5,438 bases of DNA, taken from positions 1 through 5,438 of the forward strand of contig CAZWVJ010000062.1 of the NCBI GenBank assembly GCA_964636865.1. Direction: 5' to 3'. Of this stretch, positions 1 to 5,194 are shown piece by piece. How positions within the stretch are numbered: position 1 is the stretch's first letter; each line of letters begins with the position of its first letter. The notes beneath the pieces were generated by a model. That model was not told where the DNA came from. It saw only the letters and a list, made by a program, of their open reading frames with translations, and did not search any database. The stretch comes from B1SED10-75 sp964636865 (GTDB lineage Bacteria; Bacillota; Dethiobacteria; DTU022; PWGO01). Both the position numbers and the translations under genes were made by a program.

Positions 1-2
1 AT

Positions 3-89
3 CGCACTGTATATACGAGTAGGCTAGCTGTTGATGCCGGTGAACGTATCGTTAAATGTTCACTGCAATTGTTAGACCGGCTGTGGTAA
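3..89 (+). CDS. 3' end of an upstream gene (partial, product unknown)
   Basis: This frame is open from the window edge to a TAA at 87-89 and gives 28 residues ending LQLLDRLW. The other two forward frames close within the first 30 bases, so if a gene enters from the left it must use this frame. The stop lies 6 nt before the ATG of the next gene. That gene has no good ribosome-binding site of its own, so the close spacing suggests an operon with translational coupling. The visible tail looks helical and amphipathic but carries no motif I can assign to a family. Being short, it could also be chance open sequence. Confidence 0.45.
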   Translation, partial: RTVYTSRLAVDAGERIVKCSLQLLDRLW

Positions 90-95
90 AAAATC

Positions 96-2213
96 ATGAA
101 CAGGAGGGATTACGCGACTAAATTGCTCAACGAAACGGAAATAATTGATGCTGTTACCAGTATGGGTAAATATTTGTTCAACAAACAAGTAATTGCTAAA
201 AATATGATGTTTACTTTAAATGAAGGAGAAGAAAAGGAATTCGAGTATTATTTTACTCGAGAGAACCCGGGGCCGTATCTTTTTAAAATAAAAAAAGAGG
301 GTGAAACTTATAAGATTAAACCGGCAGATGGAGAAGAGGGTGAACTGACAGTTAGGGCAGGCGAATTTTTTCGACTATATCCGGGCGAGGGTGTGAGGGA
401 CCCCGGTAAGGGGGAAGGTGGTATAACTTATTATATTGCTTGCGGAAATGATGAAGGGAATTTCTGTGAGAGAAGGAACTTCAACAATGTTAAAGAAAGC
501 AATATGTATCTTATTGCCTATGACCGGGGTGGAATATGGGAGGACTATGTTAACATGGAAGCCTTCAGGTATGAGCCGCAGGTGGCCGGGACATACTATG
601 CCGATGCCTATTCTGCATATACTTTTGCCTGGATGGCAGCCAGTGGCTACGGTGATGACTACTGGCATGCTGCTGCACTGGCCCTTGACTTTGTAAAGAA
701 TATCTACCCCCGTTATGAAGCTACCTATCTTGACGGGATGCCCCACTGCGATTTTAAAAACCCGGCTTACATGGAAACCGTTGAAGAACTGATGGTTAAA
801 AAGTATAGCCCGGAAGAACTTTCACGCTGGAGAGAACTGTATCCCAAGCTTACAATCAACGAAGAATACTCTCCTACAAACGTATACGCTTTGCGCTATC
901 ACTGGTGGTCTGCTTATAACCATTACTGTGCAAAGCTTTCTTTAAGTGACTGTTTCAACAAGTATGAACCCGAAGAACTACTTCCCAGGCTTAAAGAAGA
1001 TCAAACCCCTGACGGGCTTATACAGGACAATCACTATTCAGAGATCTCTTTTGGCGGTTACAGCGATGCTTTCGACCTGACATACCATCTTTATGCGCTG
1101 TCATGGTTAGCACGGGGCTACGATTATATGCCGCTGGAGGATGTGTGGAATATACTCAAAAAGGGGGCCGCTTTTAGCCTTTCTTTAGTTACTCCGGGTG
1201 GTGAGGCATCATATCTGGGACGTTCGGCAAACAATATATATCATTTGATATCAGGAATTTATGTATTTCTGAGAGTGGCCAGGGAAGACCAAAAATTGGC
1301 CCCTCGCTACTACAGGGCGGCACGCAAAATATTTGACTATTTTAATCCTTTCCGGATGCCGGAAGGAAATTATCCTGTTGCTCTTAATGATTATCCTCAG
1401 GAACTAATGGGATGGAGCCATTGCCAAACTCCTTATAATGCCACTAATGCATATTTCCTTATTCGCTGCCTTCCCCTTCTCCCTGCGCAAGGCCAAAAAG
1501 AAGAACCCCTGGAACTGGAAGCAGAGGCTTTGCTTTTTTATCCCGATTCAAGACATGCAGCTCTTAGCAACAGTAGTATATATGCAGTAATTTTTGCCGG
1601 AAGTGATATCTCCCCTTACCCACACTCCGGAGTGCATAATACAGGTGTTGCCGGGCTGGCAGTACTGGGTTTGCAGCAGATGCCGTCTTTATTGCCTATA
1701 TTGGAGCAGTCGCTCAGAGAAGAAGAATGGTCAACATCGGATTTGCCCGACATCGTTAATGAAGACGATGAAATTGAAGTGCCGATAAACCGTGGCAACT
1801 TGATATTAAAAGAAGATAAACGAGCCGAGAATGGCATTATAGTAAATCTGGAGTACGGCGGATTTAACATAAAACAGGAATATTATCTTGAAGGGTCCAC
1901 TATAAAACTGCAAACAAGGCTGGTTTGCCTTCGAGAAGGACGCTACCGGCTGGTAGGAGCGCCCGGACTTTCTGTGCGGACCGATGAAGGCCATGCGTAT
2001 GAGCTAAATAATGACGGATTTAATTACCGGGGCCCCCATGGCGCTTTCGAATTTAAGTTTCTTAAAACCACACTGCCACAGGGCGAGTGGGAAGTAATGG
2101 ATGAATCCAGCACCGGCCGGGGTTGGCACCAAAAGATTGCCTGGTGTGTGGAGCATTACTTTGAAAAGGGTGAGGAATATACCTATGTTTCCAAAATTAA
2201 ATTATTTCGATAG
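96..2213 (+). CDS. Large alpha/alpha-toroid plus beta-sandwich protein, polysaccharide lyase/heparinase-like
   Basis: A 705-residue protein with no signal peptide or membrane segment, so probably cytoplasmic. Residues about 35-115 look beta-rich. Residues about 160-465 are helical and rich in Trp, Tyr and His (YHWWSAYNHY at 268-277, DGLIQDNHYSE at 306-316, YHLYALSWLARG at 330-341, YLGRS at 373-377). Residues about 485-705 look like beta strands. An alpha/alpha-toroid followed by a beta-sandwich is the build of heparinase II/III-like and PL8-type polysaccharide lyases and of DUF2264 proteins. The HSGVHNTG stretch (510-517), at the start of the beta region, loosely recalls the His-x-His-x-Asp motif of heparinase II/III but is not a match. 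I infer a role in processing a polysaccharide or oligosaccharide; the reaction and substrate are unknown. Translation may be coupled to the upstream frame. An AGGAGGG at 102-108 lies inside the gene, 14 nt before an in-frame TTG at 123, so the start is slightly uncertain. Confidence 0.75.
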   Translation: MNRRDYATKLLNETEIIDAVTSMGKYLFNKQVIAKNMMFTLNEGEEKEFEYYFTRENPGPYLFKIKKEGETYKIKPADGEEGELTVRAGEFFRLYPGEGVRDPGKGEGGITYYIACGNDEGNFCERRNFNNVKESNMYLIAYDRGGIWEDYVNMEAFRYEPQVAGTYYADAYSAYTFAWMAASGYGDDYWHAAALALDFVKNIYPRYEATYLDGMPHCDFKNPAYMETVEELMVKKYSPEELSRWRELYPKLTINEEYSPTNVYALRYHWWSAYNHYCAKLSLSDCFNKYEPEELLPRLKEDQTPDGLIQDNHYSEISFGGYSDAFDLTYHLYALSWLARGYDYMPLEDVWNILKKGAAFSLSLVTPGGEASYLGRSANNIYHLISGIYVFLRVAREDQKLAPRYYRAARKIFDYFNPFRMPEGNYPVALNDYPQELMGWSHCQTPYNATNAYFLIRCLPLLPAQGQKEEPLELEAEALLFYPDSRHAALSNSSIYAVIFAGSDISPYPHSGVHNTGVAGLAVLGLQQMPSLLPILEQSLREEEWSTSDLPDIVNEDDEIEVPINRGNLILKEDKRAENGIIVNLEYGGFNIKQEYYLEGSTIKLQTRLVCLREGRYRLVGAPGLSVRTDEGHAYELNNDGFNYRGPHGAFEFKFLKTTLPQGEWEVMDESSTGRGWHQKIAWCVEHYFEKGEEYTYVSKIKLFR

Positions 2214-2240
2214 ATAGTGTTATAAAAATCATAAAAAATT

Positions 2241-2245
2241 AGGAG
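2241..2245 (+). promoter_or_regulatory. Ribosome-binding site that fixes the start at ATG 2254
   Basis: AGGAG lies 8 nt before the ATG at 2254. A GTG at 2245-2247 is in the same frame but overlaps the Shine-Dalgarno itself, so it cannot be the start served by this site. Confidence 0.8.
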
Positions 2246-2253
2246 TGATAAAC

Positions 2254-2613
2254 ATGGAAATACCTCCGTTCATGCTTAAAAAATTATATGTAAAAGGTTC
2301 ACTTAAGAAAACGAGTAACGGAGTTTCTTTTACGCTGAAAAATGCCATAGCATCAGCGCACCTTGTGGGTATAGACTCCCTTACCATCGGAGGGATATCC
2401 TGTGCGGATAAATGCCGTTTAAAGGTAGGCGATAAGGAGGTGAACAGAGAAGACATTAAACCAGATAATCCGTTATATTTTGATGTTAAAGACAAAGCCG
2501 ATATTATTGTGGAAGATGTTGATCTGCAAGAAGGGGAGCATGAGATAAACGTAGCAATCCAAACCAAAGAAGTCGGGCCTTTAACGATTACAGCAACCGA
2601 TGCTTTAAAATAA
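2254..2613 (+). CDS. Small conserved-looking beta-rich protein, function unknown
   Basis: A 119-residue protein beginning MEIPPFMLKKLYVKGSLKKT. It has alternating hydrophobic and polar residues, short charged turns and few helices, suggesting a small all-beta fold. Examples are GVSFTLKN near residues 23-30, the stretch DADIIVED-like near 80-87, and GPLTITATDAL at the end. It has two cysteines (CADKC) four residues apart, one CxxxC pair, which could bind a metal or be incidental. There is no signal peptide or membrane segment. The start follows from the AGGAG site 8 nt upstream. It lies 40 nt after the toroid protein with no terminator between them, so the two are probably co-transcribed. I have a vague memory that similar short proteins beginning MEIPPFMLKKLYVKGSL carry a doubtful 'hydroxymethylglutaryl-CoA reductase' label in databases. 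Nothing here resembles that catalytic domain, so I do not adopt the name. Confidence 0.85.
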   Translation: MEIPPFMLKKLYVKGSLKKTSNGVSFTLKNAIASAHLVGIDSLTIGGISCADKCRLKVGDKEVNREDIKPDNPLYFDVKDKADIIVEDVDLQEGEHEINVAIQTKEVGPLTITATDALK

Positions 2614-2647
2614 AAATACGTTTTTACAAGTGAAAGAAATCGACCAG

Positions 2648-2687
2648 GAATTGACTTTAAAAGCTTTTTGCTAATTATTGAATTGAC
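2648..2687 (+). repeat. 8-bp direct repeat upstream of the phosphoesterase gene
   Basis: GAATTGAC occurs at 2648-2655 and again at 2680-2687. The copies start 32 nt apart, about three DNA helical turns. The second copy contains the -35 box of the promoter called here; the first contains another TTGACT hexamer but has only a poor -10 partner. It could be a tandem promoter, an activator site repeated on one face of the helix, or chance in AT-rich DNA. Confidence 0.35.
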
Positions 2688-2712
2688 CTGCAATTTTCGG
2701 TTATGGTATTCT
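2683..2712 (+). promoter_or_regulatory. Probable SigA-type promoter with extended -10 for the phosphoesterase gene
   Basis: TTGACC (2683-2688) is followed after 18 nt by TATTCT (2707-2712). The bases just before the -10 read TGG (2704-2706), fitting the extended -10 pattern TGn. A transcript would begin near 2719-2720, giving a leader of about 67 nt before the ATG at 2787. This suggests that the phosphoesterase gene is a separate transcription unit from the two genes before it. Confidence 0.6.
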
Positions 2713-2772
2713 TTAATCATTAATGAGCAAATTTTTCCCGTTCCTTTCTATATTTCCTATTTTCTTCTATAT

Positions 2773-2778
2773 AGGGAG
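2773..2778 (+). promoter_or_regulatory. Ribosome-binding site that fixes the start at ATG 2787
   Basis: AGGGAG lies 8 nt before the ATG at 2787. An in-frame GTG at 2778-2780 overlaps the site and is therefore an unlikely start. Confidence 0.8.
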
Positions 2779-2786
2779 TGTTTCCA

Positions 2787-3878
2787 ATGGAAAAATCACC
2801 TGAAAATGCTACATCAGAGAATATTGAAAAAAAGAACCTAAAGAGCCGGCGGAAGGCCATGATTTTCAAACTCGCGGTAGCATTGATTGCTTTGCTTATC
2901 CTGGTTGTGCTGACATTGTTCTTCACAGTCCGCATAATGATCATCCCGGATACGGTGGTTGAATATGCTCCCGAAGACGATATGCGCTATCTGCGGGGCG
3001 ACCTTCCTGTTGAATTCTCTGTTGCTACTTACAATATACAGGGCCGTCCCATATTAGATGACACTAAAGGGAAATTTCCCGAAATTGGGCAGCGCCTTGA
3101 AGAGTTTGACATAATCGGCTTTCAGGAATGCTTTGTCCACCATGATTATCTTTGGGAACCTATGGAGCATCCTGTGAAGGTATTTGATGGGAAGCTGCGT
3201 AACCCATCCAAGCTTGTCGGTTCGGGGTTGAGCACAGCTAGTCGTTTTCCTCTCGAGGAAAATTTCCGGATGCATTTTACCACAAAGGGCGAATTCCAGA
3301 ATCGGGTTGCCTCCAAGGGGATTTTGCTTACACGGTTTGACGTCCATGGTCATACAGTTGATGTATACAATACACACATGGAAGCAGGACGCAGTGATGA
3401 AGCTGTAAAGGCAAGGTTTATTCAGGTAGAAGAGTTAGCTGAATTCGTGCACGATAATTCACCACCCGAGCATAGCGTGATTTTCATGGGCGACTTTAAT
3501 TTGCGCCCCCTACGCGAACATCACATGCTTGCATATCACATTGATGAAAATATTGACTCAAAGCGCCTGGGTTTTCATTACATGATGGAAGAACTCGGCG
3601 ACGATTTTCGTGATGCCTCGGACGAAATACACGGCGTTCCCGGGCCTATGTCTCCCGACAATATTGATGCCCTTTGGCGAAAATATCCTCTCGGCACTGA
3701 TGGAGCAAACTATAACTTAAACGAAGATATTGACCGTATCATCTTTCGGTCAGGCGAGGGAGTGAATCTCGAGCCTTTAAACTGGGAAAAGCACATTGAA
3801 GATTTTCGCGCTGACAGCGGTGGATTTTTGAGCGACCACCACCCCGTAAGCGTGCAGTTTCGCTTAGAGGAAAGGTAA
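2787..3878 (+). CDS. Membrane-anchored endonuclease/exonuclease/phosphatase-family enzyme
   Basis: A 363-residue member of the metal-dependent EEP superfamily (DNase I, AP endonuclease, neutral sphingomyelinase, inositol phosphatases), which cleaves phosphodiester or phosphomonoester bonds. Residues 1-24 are charged (EKKNLKSRRK). Residues about 25-51 form one transmembrane helix, and positive residues before it predict that the catalytic domain faces outside. Family motifs appear in order: TYNIQG (Asn83), GFQECF (Glu114), GSGLSTASRFP (145-155), NTHMEAG (Asn195, His197), MGDFNLRP (Asp236, Asn238), DRIIF (Asp316) and LSDHHPV (Asp350, His351). All expected metal and catalytic residues are present, so it should be active. 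The GLxxxSRFP block is most like sphingomyelinase-type or lipid-phosphoesterase members, so a phospholipid or extracellular phosphodiester substrate is plausible. A secreted nuclease role cannot be excluded. It has its own promoter upstream, and the lgt-like gene follows 122 nt downstream. Confidence 0.9.
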   Translation: MEKSPENATSENIEKKNLKSRRKAMIFKLAVALIALLILVVLTLFFTVRIMIIPDTVVEYAPEDDMRYLRGDLPVEFSVATYNIQGRPILDDTKGKFPEIGQRLEEFDIIGFQECFVHHDYLWEPMEHPVKVFDGKLRNPSKLVGSGLSTASRFPLEENFRMHFTTKGEFQNRVASKGILLTRFDVHGHTVDVYNTHMEAGRSDEAVKARFIQVEELAEFVHDNSPPEHSVIFMGDFNLRPLREHHMLAYHIDENIDSKRLGFHYMMEELGDDFRDASDEIHGVPGPMSPDNIDALWRKYPLGTDGANYNLNEDIDRIIFRSGEGVNLEPLNWEKHIEDFRADSGGFLSDHHPVSVQFRLEER

Positions 3879-3927
3879 CATATTTACAGATTTTTTTATA
3901 AAGGCAACGTCAAAAATAGTTCAGTTT

Positions 3928-3961
3928 GATATCTTCACTAATAAAGCTAATTGAGAATATC
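3928..3961. repeat. Imperfect inverted repeat upstream of the Lgt-family gene
   Basis: GATATCTTCA (3928-3937) and TGAGAATATC (3952-3961) are inverted copies matching at 8 of 10 positions around a 14-nt centre. They lie 40 nt before the start codon of the Lgt-family gene. No convincing promoter hexamers were found in 3879-4000. The repeat might be a protein-binding site or chance in AT-rich DNA. It has no T-run and is not a terminator. Confidence 0.25.
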
Positions 3962-3988
3962 TATCAATCAATTTAAGAGTAATAAGAT

Positions 3989-3992
3989 GGAG
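3989..3992 (+). promoter_or_regulatory. Ribosome-binding site supporting a TTG start at 4001
   Basis: GGAG lies 8 nt before the TTG at 4001. The TTG-started protein begins MNPDLFTIGEITISPY, which matches the usual N-terminus of Lgt proteins. The non-ATG start is therefore well supported. Confidence 0.75.
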
Positions 3993-4000
3993 ATGATTCA

Positions 4001-4780
4001 TTGAATCCGGACCTTTTCACCATAGGTGAGATTACCATTTCGCCCTACCGATTGGCCATTATAATTGCTCTCATAGTGGGTATATCCCTTTCAGTTTTAG
4101 CTGCCAGGAAAGAAGAAGGGCTGAAACCTTACCTGGTTTTGGAAGGTTGCATAATTATTGGCTTTTCGGGATTGGTGGGTGCTCGCATCCTTTTTGTCTT
4201 ATTAAATTTTCATGATTACATGGCCAATCCGGAATTGATTTTCATGTTTCGCTTTGCCGGGCTTTCTTTTTATGGTTCCATTATTGGTGGAGTGCTTGCC
4301 AATTTTTTTTGGACCCGCCTGCGGAGGATCAATCATCTACAGGTAGCTGATTTGTTGGCGCCCTACTTTGCCATGGGTTATGCCATTACCCGTGCAATGG
4401 GGTGTTTTGTCGCGGGTTGTTGCTATGGCAAAGTTGCCGATGTGCCCTGGGCAGTGGCAATGGTTAGGGTAGATGATTTGCCCCGCCATCCGGTGCAGCT
4501 TTATGCTGCCCTGGGGGCAGTGATAATTTTTTTCATCCTTAAACTCTTGCACCGGCGCCGCCTTCCTGAGGGCTTTATTATAATTTTTTTCATATTCCTC
4601 TACGGAGCGCTTCGATTTGCCACCGAGTTTTTCCGGGAAGGGGAAATTTTGTGGTTGGGACTCACTAATGCTCAGCTGGGAAGTATTGTTGCTGTTTGTG
4701 GCACAGCCACAATTATCATTATGATGCTTAAAAGGAAGGCCGATTACCGGGAAAAAGTAAAAAAAGGTTTTATGGGGTAG
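4001..4780 (+). CDS. lgt: Lgt-family (prolipoprotein diacylglyceryl transferase-like) membrane protein with altered active site
   Basis: A 259-residue polytopic membrane protein with about seven hydrophobic segments, slightly shorter than E. coli Lgt (about 290). Lgt transfers diacylglyceryl from phosphatidylglycerol to the lipobox cysteine of prolipoproteins in the cytoplasmic membrane. Landmarks in order are FTIGEITISPY (6-16), GARIL (60-64), AGLSFYGSIIGG (86-97), RAMGCFVAGCCYG (131-143), RHPVQLYAA (162-170) and RFATEFFRE (205-213). Compared with E. coli, the His103 position is Tyr91. The Arg of GRLGNF is Ala132, with an Arg one residue earlier. Asn146 is Cys135 and Glu151 is Cys140. Arg239 and Glu243 are kept (Arg205, Glu209). 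Other Lgt-family proteins carry a GCF...GCCYG version of this loop, but the shifted Arg is more unusual. Family membership is confident; the exact lipoprotein reaction is less so, and it may be a paralogue acting on another substrate. The symbol denotes the family. Confidence 0.85.
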   Translation: MNPDLFTIGEITISPYRLAIIIALIVGISLSVLAARKEEGLKPYLVLEGCIIIGFSGLVGARILFVLLNFHDYMANPELIFMFRFAGLSFYGSIIGGVLANFFWTRLRRINHLQVADLLAPYFAMGYAITRAMGCFVAGCCYGKVADVPWAVAMVRVDDLPRHPVQLYAALGAVIIFFILKLLHRRRLPEGFIIIFFIFLYGALRFATEFFREGEILWLGLTNAQLGSIVAVCGTATIIIMMLKRKADYREKVKKGFMG

Positions 4781-4802
4781 TCAATTACTACTCTATAATG
4801 CT

Positions 4803-4970
4803 TTATTTCCCAGATGCTTTTCCTTCGAGAGGATCAGGCGTGGAATTATTCATTACCGACTGCGTAAGTTTGCTCCGGATATTAATTATTTTCCGTTTTA
4901 GTTCAGCAGGGTTTAGCATAAGATATTGCACTTTAGGAGAGTTTTTATAATCTTCTGACGAAATTGACAT
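4803..4970 (-). CDS. Candidate small protein, 55 residues, function unknown
   Basis: Read on the minus strand from ATG (complement of 4968-4970) to TAA (complement of 4803-4805), it encodes 55 residues starting MSISSEDYKNSPK. The middle (NPAELKRKIINIRSKLTQSV, 20-39) should form a charged amphipathic helix, and the tail is NNSTPDPLEGKASGK. Composition and the lack of cysteine look protein-like. The opposite-strand ORF at 4798-4950 is rich in Cys, Phe and Ser and less convincing. The helix vaguely recalls the first helix of Spo0E-type small phosphatases, but the second helix with the SQxLD motif is absent, so I do not assign it. Weak points are the lack of a clear Shine-Dalgarno, a start that overlaps the -35 box of the + strand promoter, and alternative starts at GTG (codon 14) and ATG (codon 18). 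It is convergent with the lgt-like gene, ending 22 nt from that gene's stop. Confidence 0.4.
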   Translation of the reverse strand: MSISSEDYKNSPKVQYLMLNPAELKRKIINIRSKLTQSVMNNSTPDPLEGKASGK

Positions 4971-4992
4971 AAAATTCGATAGCTGTTACAAT
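4964..4992 (+). promoter_or_regulatory. Near-consensus SigA-type promoter for the secreted-protein gene
   Basis: TTGACA (4964-4969), a spacer of exactly 17 nt, and TACAAT (4987-4992) differ from the ideal SigA promoter at one base. TGT at 4984-4986 adds an extended -10 (TGn). Transcription should begin near 4999-5000. This is the best promoter in the window and, unless repressed, should be strong. It faces the gene at 5195, leaving an untranslated leader of about 195 nt. Confidence 0.8.
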
Positions 4993-5004
4993 AGTTACAG
5001 CTAT
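4979..5004. promoter_or_regulatory. Probable operator: inverted repeat over the -10 box and start site
   Basis: ATAGCTGT (4979-4986) and ACAGCTAT (4997-5004) are perfect inverted 8-bp arms around a 10-nt centre that contains the -10 box. Two further symmetrical pairs lie inside the centre (4988/4995 and 4989/4994). The dyad also contains GTTACA twice as a direct repeat (4985-4990 and 4994-4999). A repressor bound here would block RNA polymerase directly. I do not recognise the motif as the site of a known regulator. As RNA it could form only from a promoter further upstream, so a DNA operator is the simpler reading. Confidence 0.6.
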
Positions 5005-5031
5005 GTATAAAATTTTTTCCTGTTTCTGAGT

Positions 5032-5049
5032 ATGAAGGGGGTGGTGTAA
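5032..5049 (+). other. Orphan ribosome-binding site and 5-codon mini-ORF in the leader
   Basis: A very purine-rich AAGGGGGTGGTG (5035-5046) looks like a strong Shine-Dalgarno, yet no ATG, GTG or TTG follows at the right distance with an open frame. The site lies inside a tiny frame, ATG 5032 to TAA 5047-5049, encoding MKGVV. After that stop the same frame stays open for 30 codons to TAG at 5140-5142 (KKYIKDKQRIKAEKS...), ending just before the terminator-like hairpin. It could be a leader peptide region, a decayed small gene that lost its start codon, or coincidence. Confidence 0.3.
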
Positions 5050-5143
5050 AAAAAATATATAAAGGATAAACAAAGAATAAAGGCTGAAAAGTCTATATTT
5101 GTGGCTTTAACTTTAGCTTGTTACAAAGAAATAGTAAATTAGA

Positions 5144-5169
5144 CAGTTTATTTTTATAAACTGCTTTTT
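5144..5169 (+). terminator. Terminator-like hairpin in the leader of the secreted-protein gene
   Basis: CAGTTTAT (5144-5151), a TTTT loop and ATAAACTG (5156-5163) form a perfect 8-bp stem. C at 5164 and five T's (5165-5169) follow. The layout is that of an intrinsic terminator, though the stem has only two G-C pairs and would be weak. It lies between the promoter near 4964 and the start codon at 5195, so it would act as an attenuator or 5' stem rather than as a gene-end terminator. Confidence 0.4.
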
Positions 5170-5194
5170 AATATGCCCGCGAAAGGCAAAAAGT

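Noticed and set aside
102..108. AGGAGGG as ribosome-binding site for an internal start
   Set aside because: The nearest in-frame start is a TTG 14 nt away, longer than usual. ATG 96, close behind the upstream stop, fits coupling better, though the doubt is recorded in the gene entry.
375..746. Overlapping frames on both strands inside the toroid gene (also 436-696, 1594-1788, 1616-1870, 1806-1994)
   Set aside because: All lie inside a 705-codon gene with consistent protein features; they are out-of-frame shadows.
2611..2626. Terminator after the small beta protein (TAAAAA-TACG-TTTTTA)
   Set aside because: The stem is six A-T pairs with no G-C, overlaps the stop codon, and is too unstable to be supported.
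2229..2720. 163-codon minus-strand frame opposite the small beta protein
   Set aside because: It is antisense to a gene with a good ribosome-binding site. Its product is Ser/Phe-rich with no recognisable motif, which is typical of a shadow frame.
3054..3377. Minus-strand frame inside the phosphoesterase gene, and a similar one at 4337-4552 inside the Lgt-family gene
   Set aside because: The opposite frames carry clear family motifs through these intervals.
3874..3897. Terminator after the phosphoesterase gene (GTAA/TTAC arms before a run of seven T's)
   Set aside because: The stem is only 4 bp and the T-run is offset, so it is too weak to call.
4777..4791. Hairpin GTAGT-CAATT-ACTAC at the end of the Lgt-family gene
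   Set aside because: The stem is only 5 bp and no T-run follows on either strand.
4798..4950. 50-codon + strand frame starting MLYFPDAF
   Set aside because: It has no ribosome-binding site and a Cys/Phe/Ser-rich composition. The minus-strand frame in the same place looks more like a protein.
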